From contig NZ_RBTP01000037.1 in the NCBI RefSeq assembly GCF_003702045.1, forward strand, positions 1 through 64,000: a stretch of DNA of 64,000 bases, given 5' to 3'. Of the stretch, positions 16,757 to 24,237 are shown piece by piece. A program made the position numbers and the translations under genes. The DNA is from Pseudomonas viridiflava (GTDB taxonomy: Bacteria; Pseudomonadota; Gammaproteobacteria; Pseudomonadales; Pseudomonadaceae). The notes under the pieces are model-generated. The model searched no databases. It saw nothing but the letters and a program-made list of their open reading frames with translations, and was not told the DNA's origin. Numbering within the stretch: the first letter of the stretch is position 1; the number at the start of each line of letters is the position of its first letter.

Positions 16757-16868
16757 GGTTGACGTTGGTTGACAGTTGACGGGTTGACGGCAGCAGATCA
16801 GTAGCTGAAGGAATGAACATTTGGGTTCACCACCTGATTGGATGAGTTCACCGGGTTCACCAGTTCAC
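16757..16868. repeat. Two clusters of short direct repeats, GTTGAC x4 and GTTCAC x4
   Basis: RGTTGAC occurs at 16757, 16767, 16774 and 16782, and RGTTCAC at 16824, 16845, 16854 and 16862, all in the same orientation. The two words differ by one base. Iteron-like or protein-binding array; no replication gene is adjacent. Surrounding 16.6-17.1 kb holds no supportable gene. Confidence 0.6.
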
Positions 16869-17122
16869 TAAGCTGTGGAAACGTCGGCTAATCAAGATGC
16901 GCGGGTTCCCTGCCCCGTATGCAGCGGAAGTCCTCAGGGTCCCCCGGCTTATGCCGGATTCAATTCGCTGATGGGGCTCACTTCACGGGGAGTTTCTATG
17001 TATTTGATGTAACAATACGGAACTGTGTAACGCTGTCGCTGCCTCTGGGCCGTACGGGCAATGGGCCGCTATCGACCAGAAGCAGGCGTCAAGAGGCAGT
17101 CTGCGCAGATCCCGTGGTGTAG
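16869..17122. other. Gene-poor, decayed-looking DNA
   Basis: No intact gene. Short peptide-like stretches broken by stops occur on the plus strand. Probably eroded accessory DNA. Confidence 0.3.
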
Positions 17123-17326
17123 TCAGCTTCGGTAAATCTCGACTTGGAACATGCGGATCACGGCCGTCTTGGCAAACCGCCCGACCGGCGTGAGGCCGGT
17201 CTTTGTACGCAACGCCTCACGGCGCGAGCGTACCGGGAGCCAGCGACTACCAACGCCTGCGATGCGGATGGCCAACTTCCACGTCTCGCTATGACGGCTG
17301 AGCAGCGCGTCGCTTAAGGGGCCGCT
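17123..17326 (-). pseudogene. C-terminal fragment of an unidentified gene
   Basis: Reading from just after a TAG (17327-17329) to a TGA at 17123 gives about 67 codons that look coding (SETWKLAIRIAGVGSRW, then GLTPVGRFAKTAVIRMFQV) with no start codon or ribosome binding site. I take it as the 3' remnant of a deleted gene. Not recognised. Confidence 0.35.
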
Positions 17327-17411
17327 CTAGTGCGTGACGCGTAGAGGTTTTTCGGAATACGACGCTGCATGATCAATCCAGCGCCCGCAAGCGGGTGGTG
17401 AAATCACTCAC

Positions 17412-17732
17412 CTACTCAGGCGACAGGCAGTTCAACTCACCGAAGGTTTCCAGGTGCTGAATCATGACTTCGTGACTGCCGGGCTGACGCGCCAGGATGC
17501 GGTGGCAGGTGGTCTCAATGATCAGTCGGGCCATGTGCGGGTTCTCGACGGCCGAGGCGTCAAAGGCCAACGCGATCGAGGACGCCAGTTCGGGGGCCGT
17601 GCCCTCAAGGCGTTCATTTGCCGGGCGGTGATGGGTAACGACACGGGGGACCTCCTGGAATGCGGTCGGCAGAAAACCATACGCGGGAATAATGGTAGAC
17701 CAGTCCCTGCACTTCTGGCGTCCATCAGTCGC
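17412..17732 (-). pseudogene. Possible C-terminal remnant of an unidentified gene
   Basis: An open minus-strand frame ends at 17412 (RLIIETTCHRILARQPGSHE near the end) and runs upstream into a strong terminator at 17733-17760, where its only start codon lies. A gene starting inside a terminator is unlikely, so this is either a 5'-truncated gene or chance. No family recognised. Confidence 0.25.
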
Positions 17733-17760
17733 AAAAAAGCCCACCTCGGTGGGCTTTTTT
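17733..17760. terminator. Bidirectional rho-independent terminator downstream of arsH
   Basis: AAAAAAGCCCACC-TC-GGTGGGCTTTTTT: an 11-13 bp stem with A-run and T-run on either side. It lies 94 bp past the arsH stop and most likely ends the arsRCH transcript. Confidence 0.85.
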
Positions 17761-17853
17761 GTGGGGGGGCATTTAACGAATGTCCCGATACGTACATCAG
17801 AATGATCTGAGTGAAACTCACCACAGCAATCCCAACAACCAGCAGCGTTAACC

Positions 17854-18555
17854 TCAAATTGAGCGCTGATTTACGCGAGCCATGAGTTGTTCGGCGGTTT
17901 CCTTGCGTTCGGAGTAACGGTCGACCAGAAACTCCTGACGGTCGCGCAGCAGCACGGTGAACTTCACCAGTTCTTCCATCACGTCGACGACGCGGTCGTA
18001 AAACGCCGACGGCTTCATCCGGCCTGCTTCATCGAACTCCATGTATGCCTTTGGGACCGAAGACTGATTGGGGATGGTGAACATGCGCATCCACCGCCCC
18101 AGCACACGCAATTGATTGACAACATTGAAAGACTGCGAGCCGCCGCAGACCTGCATTACTGCAAGTGTCTTGCCCTGCGTAGGGCGGACGGCTCCAAGCT
18201 CCAAGGGTATCCAGTCGATCTGGGCCTTGAACACGGCAGACATTGCACCGTGTCGTTCCGGAGAGCACCAGACCTGACCTTCCGACCACAACACCAGCTC
18301 GCGCAGTTCCTTTACCTTAGGATGATCTACTGGGGCGTCGTCGGGTAGGGGCAATCCTGAGGGATTGAAGATGCGCGTTTCCGCGCCCAGGTGTTCAAGC
18401 AGACGCGCCGCCTCTTCAACCAACAGGCGGCTGAAAGATCGCTCGCGAGTCGACCCATAAAGCAGCAGGATGCGCGGCTTGTGATTAATCGACTCGGAAG
18501 AGATTTGCGTGCTGTTGAACAGCGAAAAATCTAGGTTAGGGAGTTGCTCTGACAT
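17854..18555 (-). CDS. arsH: ArsH, NADPH-dependent FMN reductase / organoarsenical oxidase
   Basis: 233 residues from the ATG at 18555, preceded by AGGAGG. Flavodoxin-like fold with the FMN phosphate loop [14 protein letters not shown] (about 31-44) and the [23 protein letters not shown]... region diagnostic of ArsH. ArsH proteins oxidise trivalent organoarsenicals and reduce flavins or quinones in the cytosol. It lies 11 bp after arsC in the same direction. Length is typical of the family. Confidence 0.93.
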   Translation of the reverse strand: MSEQLPNLDFSLFNSTQISSESINHKPRILLLYGSTRERSFSRLLVEEAARLLEHLGAETRIFNPSGLPLPDDAPVDHPKVKELRELVLWSEGQVWCSPERHGAMSAVFKAQIDWIPLELGAVRPTQGKTLAVMQVCGGSQSFNVVNQLRVLGRWMRMFTIPNQSSVPKAYMEFDEAGRMKPSAFYDRVVDVMEELVKFTVLLRDRQEFLVDRYSERKETAEQLMARVNQRSI

Positions 18556-18566
18556 ATGTCCTCCTG

Positions 18567-19037
18567 TCAAAGAGCGCCGACGCGGTCGAGCTCGGATTTG
18601 AGCTCATCGCGGCTGAGGCTATCAAAGGGAAGAGCGAGAAACGCATTGCAGCGTCGTTCAATGCGCGCAAGAGTGGCCCTGAACGCAGCGTCAACCGTTG
18701 ATTCGTCGCCTACCACGTCGGAGGGATCCTCCAGACCCCAGTGGGATTTGAGCGCCGAGCCGAAATAAACCGGGCAGGCTTCACCGGCCGCTCTGTCGCA
18801 GACGGTAATGACGATATCCGGCAGGTCATCCTCAAAGGCATCATTCCCCTTGCTGTATAAACCCTCGGTGGAAATGCCTGCTTGCTGCAAAGTGGTCAGA
18901 CTACGCGGCAGCACTTGCCCCTTGGGAAAGCTTCCAGAGCTCACCGCCACGAACCCCTCCAGCGCTAAGTGGTTGAACATTGCTTCTGAAAGGATGCTAC
19001 GGCAGCTGTTGGCCGTACACATGAACAGGACTCGCAT
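18567..19037 (-). CDS. arsC: Arsenate reductase ArsC (low-molecular-weight phosphatase type)
   Basis: 156 residues from the ATG at 19037 (GGAG upstream). The N-terminal P-loop [14 protein letters not shown] carries the CX5R(S) catalytic signature; further Cys are in [15 protein letters not shown] and CNAFLALP, and HWGLEDPS is the family's Asp loop. It reduces arsenate to arsenite in the cytosol using thioredoxin or glutaredoxin. In frame with and 54 bp after arsR. The usual arsB or acr3 efflux gene between arsR and arsC is absent. Confidence 0.92.
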   Translation of the reverse strand: MRVLFMCTANSCRSILSEAMFNHLALEGFVAVSSGSFPKGQVLPRSLTTLQQAGISTEGLYSKGNDAFEDDLPDIVITVCDRAAGEACPVYFGSALKSHWGLEDPSDVVGDESTVDAAFRATLARIERRCNAFLALPFDSLSRDELKSELDRVGAL

Positions 19038-19091
19038 AGGTTGCTCCGTCAGCTTATTGATTGGTGCCGCCAAAAGTGTGGCCAGCAGAGG

Positions 19092-19439
19092 TCAGTAACA
19101 GGCCACATCACTCACAGGACGACCTTCCATGTTGAGAAGGCGTGAAATGTTGTCCTGCAGCCAAATAGCGTTGGCTTGCAAAGTCGTCTCCAGCATCTCT
19201 TTCACCCATGCGGGTAGATCAGGATTTAAACGGTAGTAGACCCACTGCCCCTGACGGCGATCCAGCAGCAGCCCGCTGCTGCGCAGTTGCGCAAGATGGC
19301 GGCTGACCTTTGGCTGGCTATCCGCGAGAGCGCACATCAATTCACAGACGCAGAGCTCCCCATGACTGGCAATCAGCAAGGTGGCACGGGCGCGCGTTTC
19401 ATCGGCCAGGCTTTTGAACACTTCATGGGGGGAGATCAT
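19092..19439 (-). CDS. arsR: ArsR arsenite-responsive repressor
   Basis: 115 residues from the ATG at 19439; the longer ORF from 19484 would translate the operator. Winged helix-turn-helix with the As(III)-binding motif ELCVCEL (Cys pair) and SQPKVSRHLAQLRSSGLL as recognition helix. It binds its own promoter and is released by arsenite or antimonite. First gene of arsR-arsC-arsH. Confidence 0.93.
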   Translation of the reverse strand: MISPHEVFKSLADETRARATLLIASHGELCVCELMCALADSQPKVSRHLAQLRSSGLLLDRRQGQWVYYRLNPDLPAWVKEMLETTLQANAIWLQDNISRLLNMEGRPVSDVACY

Positions 19440-19470
19440 GGCGGCACCATCTACATACGAATAAACAAAT

Positions 19471-19486
19471 ATACGGATATCCATAT
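19471..19486. promoter_or_regulatory. Candidate ArsR operator
   Basis: ATACGGATATCCATAT is centred on the perfect palindrome GGATATCC, in an AT-rich stretch 32 bp upstream of the arsR start (minus strand). Position and composition fit an autoregulatory ArsR box; the assignment is inference. Confidence 0.45.
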
Positions 19487-20141
19487 GTTAAAGGCAAGCC
19501 TGGCATTGGCATTGGCAGCCGTCCGCCATCTGCGAGCTCGGCTCATCAACAGCCCGGCTCACTTCAGCGGCCCCTGCCTGGCCCACGTAATAAAGGTCAT
19601 CGATGTCGCCTTAGGTGCGGCCTGCAGGGATATGACACGTAATAAGAAAACTTATAACTCTATGATTTATAAGTTAAAAAAACCTCCTTGTAATTAGTTG
19701 CTCTCGAGTTTGATTTTGATACCGAATGGATCTCTTCACTTAGTAATCCCCGAAAAGGTGGTCCTCCCCCTAGGGCCGATTGGGTTGGCGCGAAGGACAG
19801 CAAACGGCCAATCTTCCCGTCGCGAGCGGCCACTTTGGGCCTGGTCTTGATTTATCGCCCTGCTACGATTGACCACAAGCAGGCCTTCGCGAAAGGCAGC
19901 AATCGGCCAAAAGCAGCCACTCAAGGGCGTCTAAGAAAGTTGGTGAAATTCCCCTATGCGTGGCAATCCCCTCAGTGATTCCCGCATGAAGCCGCCCTCT
20001 TGTCTAGCACCTAGTCTGAAAGCTTATGTGCAATCCGGCCAATACGCTGGCAAAAGGCCTTGCCGGGTCGGAGCATAACTCTGTTGTCGGCGCGGAAATC
20101 GCGTCCCAGAGCTGTCCGCGCTGCCTGCAAGAGAATTTTTC
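19487..20141. other. Accessory intergenic DNA with repeats, no intact gene
   Basis: About 650 bp. Contains CTTATAA/TTATAAG as an AT-rich dyad (about 19649-19671) and degenerate repeat copies at 19788-19920, listed separately. No gene supported. Confidence 0.4.
19788..19920. repeat. Degenerate interspersed repeat, two copies (third copy at 26855-26879)
   Basis: Copy at 19788-19832 (GCGAAGGACAGCAAACGGCC...) and copy at 19886-19920 (GAAAGGCAGCAATCGGCCAA...). A related block at 26855-26879 shares GGCAG..(A/G)TCGGCCA(A/G)AAG...GCC. All three are near recombinase genes or remnants, so they mark decayed mobile DNA. Confidence 0.45.
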
Positions 20142-20175
20142 CCACCAATTGGCAGTGTTTATCCACCAATTGGTG
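20142..20175. promoter_or_regulatory. Paired operator-like sites
   Basis: CCACCAATTGG occurs at 20142-20152 and again at 20163-20173, 21 bp apart (two helical turns); the second extends to the full palindrome CACCAATTGGTG. They lie 27-60 bp upstream of the truncated gene at 20202 and look like a repressor site for its promoter. Confidence 0.4.
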
Positions 20176-20201
20176 TCTATTTATAGTTATGAAGCAGAGC
20201 A

Positions 20202-20310
20202 ATGATCACATCAAGCACTCCTGAAAACTGGAATGATCTCCAAAACGAGGTAGGCTGCCTGCTAGAAGAGTGCGGATTCTCGGTGGAGATTTGGAGCGCA
20301 GCGGTAAACT
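20202..20310 (+). pseudogene. N-terminal fragment of a restriction-endonuclease-like gene
   Basis: The ORF begins MITSSTPENWNDLQNEVGCL and continues LEECGFSVEI, which resembles the opening helix of Mrr-like restriction endonuclease proteins as I recall them. Similarity stops near 20295, where the sequence becomes a half attC site of the neighbouring cassette; the remaining codons to 20402 do not look coding. I read this as a gene cut by a recombination at the integron cassette end. Confidence 0.4.
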
Positions 20311-20333
20311 TGTCCAGCAGCACTTTGTTAGCC
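20291..20333 (-). other. attC: Truncated integron attC site (half site) after the GIY-YIG cassette
   Basis: On the minus strand the GIY-YIG gene stop lies within GGCTAACAAAG and is followed by TGCTGCTGGACAAG and CGCTGCGCTCC, matching the first half of attC sites (R'' core, L'' and central region). The second half with the GTTRRRY core is missing and foreign sequence follows. Confidence 0.6.
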
Positions 20334-20969
20334 GTATTCGTGCCTTTGTGCTATATCAACGCACGCATCATGTGTGAACAAGTCTGTACACTGAATCATT
20401 GAGTATTCATCTAGCTGATGAACAAATAATCTCGCATTTTCTCTTGGATCTCTAGAAATTTGAAACATATCGCCGTGATCCTCAGCGATGAAGCTCAGAT
20501 CGGTTCGCTCAACAATTTCGTCCTTAACACCCGCATGTCGATAACGAACAGACTCAAGATACACCACTCCACCACTATGCGTAATCTTGATTGAGTGAAA
20601 GTCGGGTTTTAGATAGCCTGGGTATTTTTTCTTCAGATCAGGAAGAATTTCCACACCTCCGTCCGCCCCGACACGAGGCACAACAAACCCGACAGATTCT
20701 TCCATTACGCCCCGAATGGCTTCTCTAATGGGAATCTGAAAAAACTCTCTGTTTGGCTTATAACGATATTCATCGAATCTTTTGTGAAGTCGTTTTTCAA
20801 TTAACTTACAATCAGTAAGAAACTCATCATAAACAACTATAAAGTCGTCTGGAACTCCTGTACCTCTCAACCCCTTTGTACGTTCACCAGATGATTTCTT
20901 GGTTAATCCAATTTTTACTAGCCCCTGCATTGCAGGGTTAATCATTACATAAACAAAACCTGTACTCAT
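20328..20969 (-). CDS. GIY-YIG nuclease family protein (T5orf172 domain), integron cassette gene
   Basis: 213 residues starting MSTGFVYVMINPAMQGLVKIG. The N-terminal T5orf172/GIY-YIG domain covers about residues 1-85: YVM...KIGLTKKS, the Arg in SGERTKGLRGTG, the LIEKRLHKRF helix with Glu, and NREFFQIP. The rest has no known domain. Related proteins are predicted endonucleases in phages and islands. It sits between a complete attC (20981-21039) and a half attC, with its stop codon inside the attC core, so it is a mobile gene cassette. Low GC relative to neighbours. Confidence 0.75.
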   Translation of the reverse strand: MSTGFVYVMINPAMQGLVKIGLTKKSSGERTKGLRGTGVPDDFIVVYDEFLTDCKLIEKRLHKRFDEYRYKPNREFFQIPIREAIRGVMEESVGFVVPRVGADGGVEILPDLKKKYPGYLKPDFHSIKITHSGGVVYLESVRYRHAGVKDEIVERTDLSFIAEDHGDMFQISRDPRENARLFVHQLDEYSMIQCTDLFTHDACVDIAQRHEYG

Positions 20970-20980
20970 ACTATTCCCTA

Positions 20981-21039
20981 GCTAACACCCGAATTAAGCC
21001 GCGCCGCTAAGCGGTGTCGGCTTGAATGAATTGTTAGAA
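20981..21039 (-). other. attC: Integron attC recombination site (59-base element)
   Basis: Exactly 59 bp. On the minus strand it starts at TCTAACAATTCATTC (R''), continues with CAAGCCGACACCGC, a TTAG turn, and GGCGCGGCTTAATTCG, and ends GTGTTAGC (R' with the GTTRRRY core). The two halves form the imperfect inverted stem typical of attC. It overlaps the stop codon of the 107-residue cassette gene and precedes the GIY-YIG cassette start. Confidence 0.85.
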
Positions 21040-21357
21040 CTCAGCTGCACGTTTGGGGTACACGTGGTGGCCAAGAGTCCCAGTGCGCTCCACTACTACT
21101 GAGTCGCCCACTTTGAGTTGATGCGTAGCGAAGAACTCCCTAACCCACGCTCGTTTACGAAAGATTTTCTTGTCATCTGCGATGTCAGTCAATACGGGGG
21201 CGCCGCTGCCTGAGTGAACCTCAAGCAGTTGCGAGGCGCGATTTGCTTCCGAGCTGCCACCGACAGAAGCGGCGGGAAACAGCTCCATTATGCTTGTCAG
21301 GTACAGATGATCGTTGTTGAGGTTGCCCTGAGTAAGCTCGATGGTTCCGTAGCGCAA
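21034..21357 (-). CDS. Integron cassette-encoded hypothetical protein
   Basis: 107 residues from a TTG at 21357 with AGGGGG a few bases upstream. It begins MRYGTIELTQGNLNNDHLYL and ends with VREFFATHQLKVGDSVVVERTG, a pattern like beta-barrel DNA-binding modules (AbrB or EcoRII-N/B3-like); this resemblance is weak. The stop codon TAA is part of the attC core. A GTTAG core (minus strand, 21373-21378) lies 16 bp before the start, defining the cassette's left boundary. Confidence 0.6.
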   Translation of the reverse strand: MRYGTIELTQGNLNNDHLYLTSIMELFPAASVGGSSEANRASQLLEVHSGSGAPVLTDIADDKKIFRKRAWVREFFATHQLKVGDSVVVERTGTLGHHVYPKRAAEF

Positions 21358-21449
21358 ATTTCCCCCTGAGTTCTAACGTTCGGTTGCCGTGCGGTAGGCA
21401 TAGGTCCGCTGAGGTCGAGCGACTACTCTTTTCTAATCCCTGCTCTTGA

Positions 21450-21479
21450 CTAACGGCTGCTTGCTTTGGGTCGATTAGC
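21450..21479. repeat. Inverted repeat flanking the short integrase, left copy
   Basis: Read on the minus strand it begins GCTAATCGACCCAAAGCA and ends CAGCCGTTAG. A matching copy in opposite orientation is at 22184-22210. The two bracket the recombinase gene. Confidence 0.5.
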
Positions 21480-21510
21480 GACGGTCTGATCTCGACCGTC
21501 GCTATGCACC

Positions 21511-22131
21511 TCAAACCTCAGTCTGTTCCGCCATCTCCAGAGCGTCATCGACCTCAATACCCAGATATCGAACGGTGCTCTCCAGCTTCGTATGGCCGAG
21601 CAGCAGTTGAACCGCCCGCAGGTTCTTTGTCCTGCGATAGATCAGTGACGCCTTCGTACGTCTCATGGTATGAGTACCATACATGGCTGGATCAAGCCCA
21701 ACGGTCTCCACCCAGCCTTTGACGATGCGAGCGTACTGCCGAGTGGATAGATGGTCTGAGTTATGCAGTCGGCTCGGGAAAAGGCAGTCCTCGCTGCGTA
21801 GCTGGGCCTGACGTATCCAGGCCGCGAGAGCGGACCGTGTTTGTTCAGTAATCTCGAATTGCACAGGCCGCTGCGTTTTCTGCTGCATAACCATGGCTCG
21901 TGATGATACGTGCTCGCCATGAGCGACGTCGCGCACGCGGAGCTTGGTTAAGTCGCAAGCCCGAAGCTTGCTATCGATAGCCAGATCGAAGAGAGCCAGA
22001 TCTCGAGTTCTTTCTGCAATTTGAAGCCTTACTCGGATAGCCCAGATATCTCTCAGTTGTAGCGGGGGTTTCTGTCCAACCAATTTCCCTTTGTTCCAGG
22101 GCTGACGGCTGCGGGTAGCGATAATGCTCAT
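21511..22131 (-). CDS. Short tyrosine recombinase (catalytic domain only)
   Basis: 206 residues from the ATG at 22131 (GGAGG upstream). Catalytic set is visible: Arg in SKLRACDLTKLR, HTMRR (His-x-x-Arg), GHTKLES (His) and the nucleophile Tyr in TVRYLGIE. The usual N-terminal core-binding (SAM-like) domain is missing; only a basic tail (RQPWNKGKLVGQKPP) precedes the catalytic domain. It lacks the extra region of integron integrases, so it is unlikely to be the enzyme moving the nearby cassettes. Flanked by an inverted repeat pair. Confidence 0.85.
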   Translation of the reverse strand: MSIIATRSRQPWNKGKLVGQKPPLQLRDIWAIRVRLQIAERTRDLALFDLAIDSKLRACDLTKLRVRDVAHGEHVSSRAMVMQQKTQRPVQFEITEQTRSALAAWIRQAQLRSEDCLFPSRLHNSDHLSTRQYARIVKGWVETVGLDPAMYGTHTMRRTKASLIYRRTKNLRAVQLLLGHTKLESTVRYLGIEVDDALEMAEQTEV

Positions 22132-22183
22132 GACATGTCCTCCACATGTGGAAGGACAAGGATGGCTAACCAAAGCAACGGCC

Positions 22184-22210
22184 GCTAACCGACCCAAAGC
22201 AGACGTTGAG
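22184..22210. repeat. Inverted repeat flanking the short integrase, right copy
   Basis: Plus strand GCTAACCGACCCAAAGCA followed by GACGTTGAG, the inverted partner of 21450-21479, lying 53 bp upstream of the integrase start. Confidence 0.5.
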
Positions 22211-22229
22211 GGCCCTAGTTATGCGCCGC

Positions 22230-22643
22230 TCAGAAAACGATTTCGCACCATGCTTCAACGGCCTGTACTCGTAATGTCAGACCAGACTCGAAGCGCATGA
22301 CAAGATGATGATTTGGTTGGATATTATCTGTGAGGTAGAAGGTTTGTGTTTCAGCAATGGACTCTACCGCTCCAATCGAATGAAGAACATTATCGTCACT
22401 GTCAGTCGAGTTTTCATCCCGCCCACTCGCTGAAAAGTAGTCAACCTCATGGAAGCTGATAGTAATCTTGCGTGCTTCTTCAGTCGGCACCCAAGAGTCA
22501 CTCCGTCGAGTAAAGCTAACTACAGCCGACCGATCCAAGATGTCGTAACTGATGGCGCTGGCTTGGTAGAAGTTATGCAGATCGTATGCACGGCTGTGAA
22601 TCTCAACCTCGATATGCCCGAATACGAAACCCTGGAATTGCAT
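22230..22643 (-). CDS. Hypothetical protein
   Basis: 137 residues (MQFQGFVFGHIEVEIHSRAY...). Predicted mostly beta, with no membrane segment or signal. A central acidic loop (SGRDENSTDSDDN) is notable. The C-terminal half (FYLTDNIQPNHHLVMRFESG) gives no family clue. Coding sense is supported by amino-acid composition more than by a strong ribosome site. Lies just beyond the inverted repeat that flanks the short integrase. Confidence 0.5.
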   Translation of the reverse strand: MQFQGFVFGHIEVEIHSRAYDLHNFYQASAISYDILDRSAVVSFTRRSDSWVPTEEARKITISFHEVDYFSASGRDENSTDSDDNVLHSIGAVESIAETQTFYLTDNIQPNHHLVMRFESGLTLRVQAVEAWCEIVF

Positions 22644-23496
22644 GGGTTAGCCCTAATGATCTACCGGTAGGCATGCATCGTACTGCATCATCGCGATGAC
22701 CGCTTCTGGCCTAAAGCACCCGGTCATGAGTCGGGTGTTGGCAGCGCAGGGCAAGCTGCAGCTCTTAAGACCTTGAGTGACCAGCAACTTATAGGCGCTA
22801 AAGGTTATCTATCTGTTGATTGAGGAGGCAGGCGCAAAGGCTCATAGATCTTGAAGCGCTTGCGCGCTGTGGCATCTCCATAAAGTCATCAATCATCTGG
22901 GGCATCGGTCAGCAAAGTCTCTAGGGAGTTGCTGGCATGGGGTCTCGGGGCGTAGCCCTGAGCAGGGCGGTAGGCATCGTAAGGAAGTGAAACGACTGCA
23001 GCGAGGCCGGTTGTGAGGACGCCATTTATGGCGGGAGTACAAACCCTACCCTGTCCCAGTTCTTATCTACCAAATGGTTGCCGCCGTTGTGGACGATTTT
23101 GATCAGAGAAGTTGTCTGGACGTAGGTGCTGGATTTCTTGGTCCTTGATGAATAAAAGCATCGTTGAGGAGGGGGCAGGGGAATCGTCCAATGACTCGAT
23201 AAACACAAGAATCAGGCGCCATCGGCCTAACAAAATTGATCATCAAAATATTTTGCGAAGTGAGCGCGGTAATTTTCAGAAAACACCGCAACACGACGCT
23301 GTACAAAGCACGGCGTTGGCTGTGATGGTGTCGGTATTGTGAAGTGCGCGCAGTTGCCGTTGGTGACTGTGCCTGGATCACTCGGGTAAAGAAGAGAACA
23401 ACATCTGGGAGCACAGGGAAAGGTAGATCCGGTGATGCTGAGGGAGGCATTCGGTAGGCAAATCTGGATACGTCATCCATATCTGGAGTAAACGCT
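22644..23496. other. Gene-poor accessory stretch
   Basis: About 850 bp. ORFs on either strand here lack ribosome sites and recognisable products. A GC-rich hairpin (CTCGGGGC-GTA-GCCCTGAG) lies near 22945-22965. Nothing else seen. Confidence 0.4.
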
Positions 23497-23688
23497 ATGA
23501 GTGAAAGCTGGCTGAAGAAAATGTGGTCGCTCGCACTGCGACGGAAATCTGCAGAAGCGATGAACGGGCGTAAGCCGTTTACCAGGTGCGGAACCCTCAT
23601 GGTCTATGCGGGAGAGCTCAAGCTGATACCTGAACTCATTCCGGAGTCAAAACCTGCCAGAAGCTCCACGCCGCCCGATTCAGATTGA
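23497..23688 (+). CDS. Possible small protein
   Basis: 63 residues, MSESWLKKMWSLALRRKS at the start, with GGAG 8 nt before the ATG. N-terminal half is basic and amphipathic; the C-terminus is Pro/Ser-rich. Too short to assign. It could be a small toxin or a remnant. Confidence 0.35.
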   Translation: MSESWLKKMWSLALRRKSAEAMNGRKPFTRCGTLMVYAGELKLIPELIPESKPARSSTPPDSD

Positions 23689-23774
23689 GTGCAGCATCTC
23701 AGGGTGGCTGAACGCCTGTCAGTAAAAGTGGAACGCCTTAACTGATACGCACTTTGGGTCGCCGGTACGCAGGG

Positions 23775-24047
23775 CTAGCTGCTCAGACTACCTTCCTGAT
23801 CAAACAGCGCTCTGGCTGAGGGGCCATAGGTCGCGATGACATTCTCGACGGTATCCCGGTCGTTACAGTTCAAACTGCGGGTCAGGTCGAAGAGGGTGTT
23901 TCGCTCGGCTTTCCACAAGCTGATGATTTCAGCATTCGGCTGGGCTTTCTTCCGCTCGTAGAAAATCGACTCGGAACGGAGCGCTATTAAGCAACCCAAT
24001 GCGTCCTGAGCGATTTCCAGTCTATGAGCATCTGATGGTTGGATCAT
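23775..24047 (-). CDS. Small hypothetical protein
   Basis: 90 residues from the ATG at 24047, chosen because of AAGGAGGT directly upstream; an in-frame ATG at 24128 has no such site. The sequence (HRLEIAQDALGCLIALRSES...) is helical, with CNDRDTVENVIATYGPSA near the end. No domain recognised. It is divergent from the 24238 gene. Confidence 0.5.
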   Translation of the reverse strand: MIQPSDAHRLEIAQDALGCLIALRSESIFYERKKAQPNAEIISLWKAERNTLFDLTRSLNCNDRDTVENVIATYGPSARALFDQEGSLSS

Positions 24048-24237
24048 CGTTGAGACCTCCTTCTGATCAGTATCAGTACGTCGCGTGGTAGTTTCTGGAT
24101 TTTTGAATGCTTCGTAATCGATGCTCATCGGGGCTGTCGCTCGGCTGGTGTGGAATGCGTCGACTGTCAGCTGGGAGGCATCCCGCGATCCAGGATACGT
24201 TTTTGACAGGTGCTGCTGTTAGCTGAAGAATGGCTGC

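Noticed and set aside
17522..17857. Small membrane-like ORF starting at the arsH stop ([18 protein letters not shown])
   Set aside because: The first 30 codons look like a membrane peptide, but there is no ribosome site of its own and the frame runs through the arsH terminator.
21511..22131. Integron integrase for the nearby cassettes
   Set aside because: The protein lacks the N-terminal core-binding domain and shows no IntI-specific insertion; it is a short generic tyrosine recombinase.
23103..23600. Minus-strand ORF of 165 codons
   Set aside because: Composition looks random, no ribosome site, and it overlaps a better-supported small ORF on the other strand.
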